Shown piece after piece: positions 38,236 to 47,213 of a stretch of 64,000 nucleotides of DNA. Below the pieces are notes generated by a model. It was given only the letters and a program-made list of their open reading frames with translations, ran no database searches and was not told the DNA's origin. Positions within the stretch are counted from its first letter, which is position 1. The number at the start of each line of letters is the position of its first letter. The translations under genes were made by a program, and so were the position numbers. The stretch is from Enhygromyxa salina (GTDB lineage Bacteria > Myxococcota_A > Polyangia > Nannocystales > Nannocystaceae): NCBI RefSeq assembly GCF_002994615.1, contig NZ_PVNK01000269.1:1-64000 (forward strand), in the 5' to 3' direction.

Positions 38236-39717
38236 GTGCAGCACCCTCGGCACGTCGTGTTCGCTCTGAGCCTCACCCTCGCTTGCCAAGACGACACGAC
38301 CGCCGCGCCGAGCGACACGAGCGAGAGCTCGACCAGCGAAGACGGCCCGAGCGAGTCGACCACCGACGAGTCGGGCAGCGACGAGGAGTCGAGCGCCGAA
38401 GAGACCGAGACTGGCGAGCCGGGCCCCTACTGCGGCGACGGCAACCTCGACATCCTCGAGGAGTGCGACGACGGCAACAACGACGACGACGACGGCTGCT
38501 CGAACACCTGCGAGTCCGACTGCGGGATCGAGTTTTGGCTCGACATCACGCTGCCCGAGGGCTGGTTTGACGTCCAGCTGATGCGGGCGAGCCCCGAGGG
38601 CCGGATCGAGCTCGCGGGTGACGTCGCGGCCGCCGGGCAGATCGGGCGGCTGCGTTACGCCAGCTACGTTGACAGCGAGTTCGAGACCGCAATCCAGACC
38701 GCGCCGCTCGGAAACTCGGGGACCCTGGAGCTGCCCCAGACCCACCAGATCAGCGCGGTCGAGATCACCGAGCAGGGGGATCTGCTCGCGCTCGGCGTGA
38801 CCACGGAGGTGATGGTCGTCGACGAGGCGCCGGTCGAGTCCTACTGGCTGGCGCGCTTCGCTGGCGACGATCTGTCCGCGGTCTGGCGGGTGGAGATCCC
38901 CGCCGACGGCCCCGACGACCGCCCCCTCGATCTCGCCGTGCTCGAAGGCGGCGACCCCGTGATCACCATGACCGTCGCGGTCGCCGACAACGACCGCGAC
39001 ATCCAGGTCCAGCGCCGGGCCTTCGCCGACGGCGCCGAGGTCTGGACCGCCAGCCACTCGGGCGAATTCAACGGCGGCTGGTCCTTCGACGAGGCCGGGC
39101 GCGTGGCCGTTGGGGCCGGAGACCGTCTGTGGGTCGCGGGCATCGTCCGCGTCGACTGGCAGACCTACAACGCGACGCTGTTCGAGCTCGACCCCGCCGA
39201 CGGGGCGGCGCTGTGGACGGGGGTCCCGCTCCCGGATCCCGGCAGCTCCTACGAGCAGCGGATCTGGGACCTCGCCGCCGGCCCGGACGGCACGGTCGCG
39301 CTCGGCATCAACATGATGGGCCCGGCGACCCAGTACCACTTCGGAGCCGCGTTCTTGTACGTGGACCAGGAGCTCGCGTGGTCTCTGACTCCCGAACAGC
39401 TCCCGTGGGACGACGGCGGTGAGCCCTACGTCTCCCCGCGGGTGGCGATCGGCGCGGACGGAGATGTGTTGGTCACGGGCAGCTATACCCACGACTTCGA
39501 CATCGCCACGGCCGCGCGCCCGTGGGTCGTCGCCCTCGCCCCCGACGGCACCCAGCTGTGCGCCGCGCGAGTCGGCGAGGGGACCGACGCCGCGGTTGTT
39601 CCGCGTAATGGTTACTTTCACGGCGGGCGCGGGGCCCTCAACCTCGACACCTACGGGCCCGGCGGCATGGGGCCCGGCAGCGACGGTAACTGGCTGGTCG
39701 GCCTCCGCGGGCCCTGA
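38236..39717 (+). CDS. Surface lipoprotein with DUF4215 motif and propeller-like domain
   Basis: A 493-aa protein sharing the architecture of 15162-16514: short signal ending SLTLACQDD, an acidic Ser/Glu/Thr spacer (~20-60), CGDGNLDILEECDDGN then DGCSNTC (Myxococcota Cys-rich repeat), then ~400 residues with repeated beta blades (FALGVTTEVM-like strands, YWLARFAGDDLSAVWRVEIP, LAAGPDGTVALGI). Start is GTG 38236, since the signal is already short. Function unknown; presumably anchored in the outer membrane. Confidence 0.85.
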   Translation: MQHPRHVVFALSLTLACQDDTTAAPSDTSESSTSEDGPSESTTDESGSDEESSAEETETGEPGPYCGDGNLDILEECDDGNNDDDDGCSNTCESDCGIEFWLDITLPEGWFDVQLMRASPEGRIELAGDVAAAGQIGRLRYASYVDSEFETAIQTAPLGNSGTLELPQTHQISAVEITEQGDLLALGVTTEVMVVDEAPVESYWLARFAGDDLSAVWRVEIPADGPDDRPLDLAVLEGGDPVITMTVAVADNDRDIQVQRRAFADGAEVWTASHSGEFNGGWSFDEAGRVAVGAGDRLWVAGIVRVDWQTYNATLFELDPADGAALWTGVPLPDPGSSYEQRIWDLAAGPDGTVALGINMMGPATQYHFGAAFLYVDQELAWSLTPEQLPWDDGGEPYVSPRVAIGADGDVLVTGSYTHDFDIATAARPWVVALAPDGTQLCAARVGEGTDAAVVPRNGYFHGGRGALNLDTYGPGGMGPGSDGNWLVGLRGP

Positions 39718-39875
39718 CGGGCTGTTGGGCCTAAATCAAGCGCTGAATTGAAAGAGCAGAATGACTTAGGGCGAGTATTCGCCGATAGGCGCGCGTGAAC
39801 GCATCGCGCCGCGCCCGGTTCAACCCCGCGACTGGACTCCAGGTCTGGGCCGTCCCGCGCGCGGCCGCGCCAGCC

Positions 39876-40559
39876 TCAGCGTCGGCGTTCGCGGTGGGTC
39901 GAGTCTTCGATCCGCACCGCCTTGGTCGCGAGCGCGTCAGCCTCTTCGTTGCCCTCTTGCCCGGCGTGACCGCGGACCTTGAGCAGCTCGAGGTTCGGCA
40001 GCTCGGGCAGCTTCGCCTTGATCTTGTCGATCAGCGCGACGTTCTTCTTGGCCTTCCACCCGCCGATCAACACGCCGAGCGACCACCCGCTGTCGGTATA
40101 GAGATGGATCCTGCGTTCGCGCTCGTCCTCGCCGATGTCCTCGAGCGCGCGGAGGATCGCCTTGAGCTCGGCGACGTTGTTGGTCGCCTCGCCGATGTAC
40201 TCGCTGATCTCGCGGATCTTGTCGGGTCGCACGATGTGGACGCCGATCCCGGCCGGTCCGGGGTTGCCCGAGCACGCGCCGTCGGTGTGGATCACGATCG
40301 TGTTCTCGTCGGCGGGGACCTTGGGCTGCTCGCGGAGCTTGGTCGAGGGGGTCGTGGTCCGTCCGCCGAAGGCCTCGTCGGACAGGATCTCGGGCTCGCC
40401 CTCGAGCTCCTCGAAGTTCTCGCGCTGGGTCCGGTAGGACTTGGTCGCGCCTTGCTTGTAGCGGAACTCGACGAGCTCGCGCCGAACGATCGGCTTGCCG
40501 GTGTCGAGGACGCGCACCCAGACTTTGTCGCCGCGGTAGTCGAAGGCCTTCCAGGGCAT
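39876..40559 (-). CDS. rnhA: Ribonuclease HI with N-terminal extension
   Basis: A 227-aa enzyme that cuts the RNA strand of RNA-DNA hybrids. The RNase H core starts at ~88: IVIHTDGACSGNPGPAGIG with D93, NNVAELKAI with E131, LYTDSGW with D156, and KVRGHAGQEGNEEADALA with H198 and D208, so the DEDD set is complete. The first ~85 residues (MPWKAFDYRGDKVWVRVLDTG, FRYKQGATKSY) form an extra basic domain that may bind nucleic acid. ATG 40559; the longer open frame is antisense to the lipoprotein gene 40782-41690. Confidence 0.92.
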   Translation of the reverse strand: MPWKAFDYRGDKVWVRVLDTGKPIVRRELVEFRYKQGATKSYRTQRENFEELEGEPEILSDEAFGGRTTTPSTKLREQPKVPADENTIVIHTDGACSGNPGPAGIGVHIVRPDKIREISEYIGEATNNVAELKAILRALEDIGEDERERRIHLYTDSGWSLGVLIGGWKAKKNVALIDKIKAKLPELPNLELLKVRGHAGQEGNEEADALATKAVRIEDSTHRERRR

Positions 40560-40742
40560 GAGCGGGCGATGGTAGCCGGGTGGGCCCGAAGCTGCACTCC
40601 GGGTCGGCCGTGCGCCGCCCTCGCAGCCTGGGAGCGCCCGATATGCCCCGAAATCGAGGGTGTTGGAGATATTCATCCGTCCAGATGTGAGCGCCCGATC
40701 GCCCGTGGCGCATTTTTCCTGCGCTGGATCGTGCACACCCGC

Positions 40743-40772
40743 TTGACCGCGAGAGATGCGCCCGTTTATAAG
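40743..40772 (+). promoter_or_regulatory. Strong sigma70-type promoter
   Basis: TTGACC (40743-40748), 18-nt spacer, TATAAG (40767-40772). The -10 box ends 9 nt before ATG 40782, predicting a leaderless or 1-3 nt leader mRNA. Confidence 0.7.
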
Positions 40773-40781
40773 CCGACGACC

Positions 40782-41690
40782 ATGAAGCGCATCTGGACGA
40801 CGTCGCTCGCCGTATCTCTGTTGGTTCTCCCCGCCTGCAAGGGGGGGGCAAGCGCCGACGCTGTCAAACTCGTGCCCGATGAGGCTGAGTTCGTCGTGGG
40901 GCTCAACCCCAAGTCGATCACCGAGTCCGAGGCGTACAAGAAGTTCGCCACGGACCTCGAGAAGGAAGATGACTTCAAGGAGGCGATGAGCGCGTTCGAG
41001 GAGTGCGACCTCAAGCCGACCGAGTTCGACGCGATCGTCATCGGCGCCAACCAGGCCGAGGAGTTCGTCGCGGTCATCGTCGGTGAGGGCATCGGCGAAG
41101 ACGACAACGCTTCGTGCGTCATCAAGAAGATCCAGAAGATGAGCGGCGAGGAAGAGGCCGCCGAGGTGACCAAGGAGGACGGCAAGAAGGTCATCCAGTT
41201 CACCGACGGCCGCGCCTACCTGGTCAACAAGAACATGCTCGCGCTGTCCACGACCGCGTGGGAAGACAAGGTCGGCGAGCTGATCGACGGCAAGGGCACG
41301 CCCGCCGTCGAGAACAGCAAGAAGGATCTCTTCGGCAAGGTCGACTCCAAGGCCGCCGTGTGGTTCATCGCCGAGGTCCCGGCCGAGCTCGCTGGCATGG
41401 CCGCGATGGCTGCCCCCGAGGCGACCGAGGTCAAGACCGTGGCCGGCAGCGTCGACCTGAGCAAGGGCGCCGCCGTCAACTTCGTCGCCGGCTTCGGCGC
41501 CGAGGACAAGGCCAAGGCGACCGCCGACAAGGTCCAGGAGATGTTCGACGGCATCAAGGGCGAGGTGCCCGAGCAGTTCGCCGCCGTGGTCGAGAGCGTG
41601 AAGATCGAGGCCTCTGGCAGCGACGTGAAGTTCGCGGTCTCGGCCAGCATGGACGACCTGACCGCCGCCAAGGACATGGCCGACATGTAG
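40782..41690 (+). CDS. Abundant-type lipoprotein, unknown function
   Basis: A 302-aa protein with signal MKRIWTTSLAVSLLVLPAC and a ~280-residue domain, Lys/Glu-rich with two repeated units (e.g. VPDEAEFVVGLNPKSITESEAYKKF and later VDSKAAVWFIAEVPAELAGM), each a plausible alpha/beta module. Codon use is strongly biased (GAC/GAG/AAG), and both a good promoter and a strong terminator (41730-41763) flank it, suggesting high expression. I do not recognise a named family. Confidence 0.85.
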   Translation: MKRIWTTSLAVSLLVLPACKGGASADAVKLVPDEAEFVVGLNPKSITESEAYKKFATDLEKEDDFKEAMSAFEECDLKPTEFDAIVIGANQAEEFVAVIVGEGIGEDDNASCVIKKIQKMSGEEEAAEVTKEDGKKVIQFTDGRAYLVNKNMLALSTTAWEDKVGELIDGKGTPAVENSKKDLFGKVDSKAAVWFIAEVPAELAGMAAMAAPEATEVKTVAGSVDLSKGAAVNFVAGFGAEDKAKATADKVQEMFDGIKGEVPEQFAAVVESVKIEASGSDVKFAVSASMDDLTAAKDMADM

Positions 41691-41729
41691 GAGCGATCTT
41701 CGCCCCTGTCGCCCCGTCTCGGGCGACGA

Positions 41730-41763
41730 AGAGCCCAACCCTTCGCGGTTGGGCTCTTTCGTT
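41730..41763 (+). terminator. Rho-independent terminator
   Basis: GAGCCCAACC (41731-41740), loop CTTCGC, GGTTGGGCTC (41747-41756), then TTTCGTTT. It is 40 bp after the lipoprotein stop. Confidence 0.9.
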
Positions 41764-41983
41764 TGGGGCTGTGCTGGCGGAGCTCGATGACGGGTCGGCG
41801 CGTGCGCCTCGCTCCACGTCGGGGCCGGCGGATCGAGCATGAGCGAGCCTCAGACCCCCGACGGGCAGCTCTGAGCAGGATCTCACACGCTCGCCCTGGA
41901 CGTGCCCCCCTTCCTGGGTTTGAATGCCGCCCCGCTCCTCCCGCCAGCTGCTGTTGGCGGTGCCCAACGGGAGAGAGAGATCC

Positions 41984-42334
41984 ATGTCCAAGCAATCACC
42001 ACTTCAGATCGTCAACGAGAAATTCGGCTCCAAGAAGGAGCTCGCCAAGCAGCTGTCGGAGGTCCTCGAGCCCGACACCGACGAGACCAAGGACGAGCTC
42101 GCCGAGCGCCTCGGCCTGGCCTCGAACTCGAAGCTCCTGCACCTGCACGCCCTGTCCGAGAAGGTCGCCGCCCACGGTGGCCGTGACGGGCTCGTCCAGA
42201 AGGTCGCGTCGGGTGAGAACAAGTCCAACGACAAGGACTACATCCGGGCGCTGGGCGGCAAGACCCTCGGCTGGCTGGTCGACCGGGTCGAGTCGCTCGA
42301 GCGCCGAGCGAAGAAAAAGGCCAAGTCCGCGTAG
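41984..42334 (+). CDS. Small basic/helical protein of unknown function
   Basis: A 116-aa all-helical, charged protein (IVNEKFGSKKELAKQLSEVLEPDTDETKDELAERL, KLLHLHALSEKV, KTLGWLVDRVESLERRAKKKAK). No signal peptide. GGGAGAGAGAG lies just before ATG 41984 and an intrinsic terminator follows, so it is a well-expressed single gene. The Lys-rich end might bind nucleic acid. Family not recognised. Confidence 0.8.
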   Translation: MSKQSPLQIVNEKFGSKKELAKQLSEVLEPDTDETKDELAERLGLASNSKLLHLHALSEKVAAHGGRDGLVQKVASGENKSNDKDYIRALGGKTLGWLVDRVESLERRAKKKAKSA

Positions 42335-42655
42335 TTCACGCTGCTTCGCTTCGAAGGCCGACTCCTCTCTCGAGGGTCGGCCTTCTCAAATTCCAGCTGT
42401 ACTGGAATGGGAGGGTGTCCCAAAATTCTACATTGGTTGGAATCATTTGGGCATTTCCGCTCAGCTATGCGCGAAAACGATGTACGCGTGGTCCTGAAAA
42501 GGTATTGCTGACCATAGATTTTTCGGCTCTAGATGGGTCTGGAGGGCGACAAACGACGTGTTTTGATGTTCGGCGGGGCCAGGGATAGAGAATCGCAGCC
42601 CCACTTACCTCACCCACAAAAATCCAGTCACATGGAAATTTTTCCAATAAATTTA
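42335..42655. other. A/T-rich non-coding stretch
   Basis: About 320 bp, clearly richer in A/T than its surroundings. It holds the terminator at 42353-42385 and short direct repeats (CACATGGAA at 42629 and again at 42714). No gene was seen. The composition suggests acquired DNA or a control region for the downstream small ORF/NACHT unit. Confidence 0.5.
42353..42385 (+). terminator. Hairpin terminator
   Basis: GAAGGCCGAC (42353-42362) pairs with GTCGGCCTTC (42376-42385) after a 13-nt loop, 19 bp past the stop of 41984-42334. The T-tract is weak. Confidence 0.75.
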
Positions 42656-42684
42656 TTGACCCAAAAGTTCAGTGAGAGTAAAAA
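42656..42684 (+). promoter_or_regulatory. Candidate promoter of the small ORF/NACHT unit
   Basis: TTGACC (42656-42661), 17-nt spacer, TAAAAA (42679-42684) in an A/T-rich context. It would give a leader of about 75 nt before ATG 42766. Confidence 0.5.
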
Positions 42685-42765
42685 ATATCCACGCACCGGA
42701 AACGACCTCCACCCACATGGAAGTGAGGGAGATCGGAACCGCCACCCGCCAGGAAAGGCAGCACC

Positions 42766-42897
42766 ATGCGCTTCATTACCCAGATCGTTCGCCGAGCCAC
42801 TCAGTCGAGGCCCCAGCCCAAACCCTCGATCACGCGCACCCGAGGCAAGTCGCCGCGCGCCCGGCTCCGCGAAGAAGCGCTGGCCATGCTGGCCTGA
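42766..42897 (+). CDS. 43-aa basic peptide upstream of the NACHT gene
   Basis: ATG 42766 is preceded by AGGAAAGG at good spacing. The peptide starts MRFITQIVRRATQSRPQPKP, is rich in Arg/Lys and Pro, and ends REEALAMLA. A 13-bp-stem terminator follows 50 nt later. The ribosome-binding site, promoter and terminator together support a real gene. It may be a leader peptide, a regulator or a partner of the downstream NACHT protein. No homologue was recognised. Confidence 0.55.
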   Translation: MRFITQIVRRATQSRPQPKPSITRTRGKSPRARLREEALAMLA

Positions 42898-42947
42898 CAG
42901 GCCACCGAGCTCACGGACGAGCTCGAGCACCGAGCGCGCTGGCGCTG

Positions 42948-42984
42948 CGAAGCCCGGACCCTGAAGGTCCGGGCTTCGTGTTTT
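42948..42984 (+). terminator. Strong intrinsic terminator directly before the NACHT gene
   Basis: CGAAGCCCGGACC (42948-42960), loop CTGAA, GGTCCGGGCTTCG (42966-42978), TGTTTT. The next start codon is at 42995, only 10 nt later, so transcription of the NACHT gene must either read through it or begin inside it. Confidence 0.9.
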
Positions 42985-42994
42985 AACCGCCCGG

Positions 42995-45900
42995 ATGCCG
43001 GTCGTCCTGCACTTCTCCGACCTGCACTTCGGCCCGCACTCGCGCTTCGCGGGCCAGGATCCGGCCGAGGTCGGCAAGCGCTTCTTCGCCCAGGTCCGCG
43101 AGGCCTGCGTCGACAAGGGCCTCGGCGAGGTCGAGCTCGTCGTCGTCACGGGTGACCTGACCGAGTCCGCGCGCAAGCAGGAGTTCGAGAGCGCGCGGCG
43201 CTTCTTCGAGGCCCTCGTCGGCGAGCTCGGCCTCGACCGCGGGCGCTTTTGCTTCGTGCCCGGCAACCACGATGTGTCGTGGGCCCACTGCAAGCGGGTC
43301 CGGATCAACCAGGAGATCGAGGAGTTCGACGACGAGGAGCTCGAGCGGCGGCTCCACATCGAGAAGATGGGGCCCTGGAACGGGTTCCTGGCCGACTTTT
43401 ATGGCGCGGGCGAGGACCCGGCCACGCGTCGCTCGCTCGGTCAGGGCGCCTTCGTCCACGACCACCGTGACCTGCGGGTGTCGGTCGCGGCGCTCGACTC
43501 GTGCGCGCGCGAGACCGACCGCCACCACGGGGGCTTCATCGCCGAGGCCCAGGCTCAGGCGCTGATGAGCGAGTGGCGGCGCGAGGGTCGGCGCGCGTGG
43601 ATCAAGCTGCTCGCCGTCCACCACAACCCGGTCGCGGACTGCGAGGACAACCTCCGCGAGTGGGTTGGGTGGCTGGGGGATCAGGCCGAGGCCAAGACCC
43701 TCGGCAAGGACGCGGTCTTGCATTTCGCGGCCGACGCGACCGGCTTTGAGGGTCGCGAGCGGCTCCACGCGATCGCCGAAGACACCCAGGCCCAGCTGGT
43801 CCTCCACGGTCACGTCCACGCGGCTGGCCACGCGCCCTGGTCGTGGCGCCGGGGGATCAAGGGGCAGACCCAGGTCGTCGGCGCGGGCAGCTGCGGCCTC
43901 CTCGAACACAAGCTCCCGGGCGAGCAGCCCGTGATGTTCCAGCTCCTGGTCCTGGATCCCGCCGCCCACGAGCTCAACATCCTGAGGCGGGTGTGGGAGC
44001 CGCGGGCGCGGGCGGCGGGCAGCGTGGAGCTGGGCACCTTCGTCGACGACCCCGCGATCCCCCGCGGCGGCCTGGTCCTCGACCTCGGCTTCCCCGAAGG
44101 CGTCATGAGCCCGCGCCCACGCCCGAGCAGCGGGCCCCAGGTCGACCGCAGCTTCCTCGGCGAGTACCGCATGCGGCTGTGCGGCCGCCATCGGATCTGG
44201 GAGCTCGGCGCGGTCCACCTCGGCGCGCGCCGTCCCGCGACCCCGGCGCTCGACGATATGTACGTGCCCTTGCGGCTCGGGGCCCACCAGGAGCTCGACG
44301 AGGTCAAGCCCGGCGGCGAGGTGATCACGCCTTACCGCCTGCTCCAGCGTCACCGCAACCTGTTGATCCGTGGCGCGGCCGGCAGCGGCAAGACCACGTG
44401 GATGCGCTGGAGCTTTCGCCGCCTGCTCGAGCGCGAGGACGCGCTGCCGATCCTCATCGAGCTGCGCGAGCTCGCCCGCCTGTGGAGCCAGCCGGGCGCG
44501 ACCGGGCGCCAGCGCAATTTCGATTGGTGGCTCGGGCAGTGGGTCGAGCGCTTCGTCGGCGGCGGCTGGGCCGACGCGCTGCGGGCTGCGCTGACCAGCA
44601 AGACCGGGCCGCGACCCGTGCTGATGGTCGACGGTTGGGACGAGCTCGGCGATCTCGGGCGCGAGTTTCGTGAGCAGTTCGACGGCTTCTTGGCCGCGCA
44701 CCCGCGGGTGCTCGCGATCGCGACCAGCCGGCCCTACGGCGAGCAGGTGCCCGAGCACGACGATCGCTTCGAGGCCGTCGAGGTCCAGCCGCTGTCCGAC
44801 GCCGAGATGGGCGAGCTCGTGCGCCTGTTCTTCGCCAAGGTCTACGAGGGCAGCGAGGCCGAGGTCGCCGAGGAGGTCGAGCGCTTCGTCCGGGCCCTCG
44901 ACGCCGCCGAGCAGGCCAAGTCGCTCGGGCGCACGCCCTTGCTGCTGGTCATGATGCTGATCATCGGGCGCGGGCGGCCGCTGCCCGATCGCCGCCACAA
45001 GCTCTACGAGTTTTGCATCGAGCAGCTGCTCGACGCGCACCCGGGCAAGCGCGTCCAGGACGGGGCCCAGGTCGCGAGCTGGCAGTGGGCGCCCGCGGAC
45101 TTCGACTCACGCCTGCGCGCGGTCGCCAAGCTCGCCTTGTGGATGCACGAGAACCGCGGCTCGGCTCGGGCCGGGCGGCTGGCCGTGGCCAAGCGCGAGG
45201 CCCTCGCCGCGCAGCTGCCGAGGGCGTGGTCGACGAGCGAGAGGCACGGGTTCTTGGCCTGGCTGGTCGCGAGCTCGGGCTTGATGGTCGACTTCAGCGA
45301 CGAGGCCCTGTCCTTCGCGCACCTCGGGTTTCAGGAGTACCTCGCCGCCTGGCAGCTCGAGGTCGACTGCGAGGGGGCGCCCGCGAGGATCGAGCTGTGT
45401 CGGCGGCTGGCCCGAGACGTGAGCTGGTGGGAGACGCTGCGGCTGTGGTCGGCGCTCGTCGAGGGTCGCTCGCTCGCGCGGCTCGAGCCCGTGCTCGTGG
45501 ATCTGCTCGAGGCCGGTGACGTCGAGTACTGGCTGGCCGGGGCGATCCACGCCGACGGCGTGGGCGCGGGCGTGTTCGATCGCTGGCTCGAGCTGCTCCC
45601 GCGCGCGGTGCTCCCCCTCGGGGAGTGGTCGGCGGCGACGGCCGCGGCTGCGTGGCGGACCAGCCGCCAGACCGAGCGCCGGGCGAGGATCGCCGAGCGG
45701 CTGCGCGGCGAGGTTCAGGACGCGTCGTGGCTCGACTGGTGGCGCCTCGCTCGGTGGTGGCGCCGAGCCGAGCTCGACGGCTACCTCAACTGGCCCGCCG
45801 AGGACACGCCGGCCGGGATCATCGTGCGCACGACCGAGAAGCTGAAGGTCAGCCGCGAGCAGGTCGCGTGGGGGCGGATCTGGATGGCCAGCTCGCCGCT

Positions 45901-46750
45901 GTGGTGCGGGGCCCAGCTGCCCTTGCTCGCCCTGCGGCTGTGGCCGAATCGCCGGATGTGGATCGCTTGCGTGCTTCAAGACCGCCTCGGCAGCCGCGGG
46001 CCCGTGGACCTCGCCGAGCTCGAGCGCTGGCGTTGGTCGCGGCTGCGCGGTCGCAGCGTCGGCGCGGTCTTGCCCGACTGCACCCGGCGCTACGTCGAGC
46101 GGGTCGTCGAGTTCGGGACCGTCGAGCGCGAGCTGTGGCTGGCGCTCGAGCAGGCTCGCTATGTCGCCTCGTTCGAGGTCGGCAACGTCACCTCGGTCGA
46201 CCGCGACCGCGTCCGACCCGTGACCCTCGCGCGGGAGCTCGGCGACGCCCACCGGGCCGCCAACGCGCTCGCGCGGGACAGCGCCAACCGGGCCGCGCAG
46301 TGGGGCGACTGCCTGTTCGACGAAGATCTCGCCGGTCAGTCGCTCGGCTTCGTCGGCGTCCGGACGATGTTCGCCCAGGCGCTCGACGACGAGCCTCTCG
46401 TTCGTCTGCTGTCGAAGGCTTGCCGCCTGTCCCTCGCCAACGCGGCGCCCGACGACGAGCTGCATGTTCTGTGCGCGAGCTTTGACGGCGACCCGCTGTG
46501 GCCCGCGCTCGCCCGCCACCTCGCCCGGGCCTCGAGCGCCGAGGATCGTCGCTTGCTCGAGGAGCTCGCGGCCCACCCCGAGCGGCGCGAGGGGGTCGTC
46601 GGCCTGGGTCTCGAGTATTGGGTCCGGGGCGACGTCCTGCTCCCCGATGGCAGCCAGCGGACCCTCGAGCAGCTCGGCGAGGCCCTGCCGCTGCTCGACG
46701 AGGTCCCGCTTGAGCTCGACATCAGCGAGCTGCTCGACTCAGCGCTCTAG
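42995..46750 (+). CDS. Metallophosphoesterase-NACHT NTPase (STAND, candidate defence protein)
   Basis: A 1251-aa protein. Residues 1-~330 form a calcineurin-like phosphoesterase with all metal motifs: D9-x-H11 (FSDLHFG), GD 53-54 (VVTGDLTES), GNHD 90-93, HH 209-210 and GHVH 272-275. After a linker, a NACHT NTPase begins near 445: Walker A GAAGSGKT (460-467), Walker B LMVDGWDEL with D546, sensor-like ATSRPYG, and the winged-helix segment PLLLVMMLIIGRG, then FAHLGFQEYLAAWQL near 780. The last ~450 residues are Trp- and Arg-rich helices without clear repeats, the likely sensor. Bacterial NACHT proteins include anti-phage NLR-like proteins that switch on an N-terminal effector; here the effector would be a nuclease or phosphodiesterase. 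That role is inferred from architecture. Confidence 0.92.
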   Translation: MPVVLHFSDLHFGPHSRFAGQDPAEVGKRFFAQVREACVDKGLGEVELVVVTGDLTESARKQEFESARRFFEALVGELGLDRGRFCFVPGNHDVSWAHCKRVRINQEIEEFDDEELERRLHIEKMGPWNGFLADFYGAGEDPATRRSLGQGAFVHDHRDLRVSVAALDSCARETDRHHGGFIAEAQAQALMSEWRREGRRAWIKLLAVHHNPVADCEDNLREWVGWLGDQAEAKTLGKDAVLHFAADATGFEGRERLHAIAEDTQAQLVLHGHVHAAGHAPWSWRRGIKGQTQVVGAGSCGLLEHKLPGEQPVMFQLLVLDPAAHELNILRRVWEPRARAAGSVELGTFVDDPAIPRGGLVLDLGFPEGVMSPRPRPSSGPQVDRSFLGEYRMRLCGRHRIWELGAVHLGARRPATPALDDMYVPLRLGAHQELDEVKPGGEVITPYRLLQRHRNLLIRGAAGSGKTTWMRWSFRRLLEREDALPILIELRELARLWSQPGATGRQRNFDWWLGQWVERFVGGGWADALRAALTSKTGPRPVLMVDGWDELGDLGREFREQFDGFLAAHPRVLAIATSRPYGEQVPEHDDRFEAVEVQPLSDAEMGELVRLFFAKVYEGSEAEVAEEVERFVRALDAAEQAKSLGRTPLLLVMMLIIGRGRPLPDRRHKLYEFCIEQLLDAHPGKRVQDGAQVASWQWAPADFDSRLRAVAKLALWMHENRGSARAGRLAVAKREALAAQLPRAWSTSERHGFLAWLVASSGLMVDFSDEALSFAHLGFQEYLAAWQLEVDCEGAPARIELCRRLARDVSWWETLRLWSALVEGRSLARLEPVLVDLLEAGDVEYWLAGAIHADGVGAGVFDRWLELLPRAVLPLGEWSAATAAAAWRTSRQTERRARIAERLRGEVQDASWLDWWRLARWWRRAELDGYLNWPAEDTPAGIIVRTTEKLKVSREQVAWGRIWMASSPLWCGAQLPLLALRLWPNRRMWIACVLQDRLGSRGPVDLAELERWRWSRLRGRSVGAVLPDCTRRYVERVVEFGTVERELWLALEQARYVASFEVGNVTSVDRDRVRPVTLARELGDAHRAANALARDSANRAAQWGDCLFDEDLAGQSLGFVGVRTMFAQALDDEPLVRLLSKACRLSLANAAPDDELHVLCASFDGDPLWPALARHLARASSAEDRRLLEELAAHPERREGVVGLGLEYWVRGDVLLPDGSQRTLEQLGEALPLLDEVPLELDISELLDSAL

Positions 46751-47044
46751 CTCGCGGCGCAGGTGCTTGTGCGCGAGCTCGACCATCTCGGTCGCGTTGA
46801 GCAGGGCCTTTTGTGCGTGCTCCCAGGCCTCGGCGTTGATCTGGCGGATCAGCTCTTCGCCGCTGGTCTCGTTGCCGGCCTCGGGGTCGAGCCCGGTCAC
46901 GAACTCGACCCGCGCCTGGCCGCTGTCACCGGGGCGCGTCGCTGACATCGGCAAGAGCTCAGCCAGGCGCGTGCGTGCGGCTTTGAGGTCTTTGTAGGCC
47001 TCGTCGAGTTCGGTGAGGATGCCTTCGATGTCCACTTCGACCAT
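46739..47044 (-). CDS. Small coiled-coil protein of unknown function
   Basis: A 101-aa acidic helical protein: VEVDIEGILTELDEAYKDLKAARTRLAELL at the start, an acidic loop with TGLDPEAGNETSGEEL, then INAEAWEHAQKALLNATEMVELAHKHLRREL. It overlaps the NACHT gene end to end by 12 bp on the opposite strand. ATG 47044 is used because the longer frame is low quality. There is no evidence that it works with the NACHT protein beyond adjacency. Confidence 0.65.
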   Translation of the reverse strand: MVEVDIEGILTELDEAYKDLKAARTRLAELLPMSATRPGDSGQARVEFVTGLDPEAGNETSGEELIRQINAEAWEHAQKALLNATEMVELAHKHLRRELER

Positions 47045-47213
47045 GGTTGCTTGCTCTGTGCGGGCACCCCCAGGGTGCCACGGCGCGAGCGCGCATGCAT
47101 CGGTTTGCCCGCAGTGGGCCGTGCGTGGGCAAAATTGGGGCTTGGCCCGTGGGCCGGTCCGAACGCAGGGGCGCGGTGGGGCGCCGAAGGTGTGGTGGGA
47201 GTAGGCCGAACGC

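Noticed and set aside
46739..47044. Idea that the 101-aa gene is a toxin/antitoxin partner of the NACHT protein
   Set aside because: It is on the opposite strand, overlaps only at the stops, and shows no toxin or antitoxin motif.
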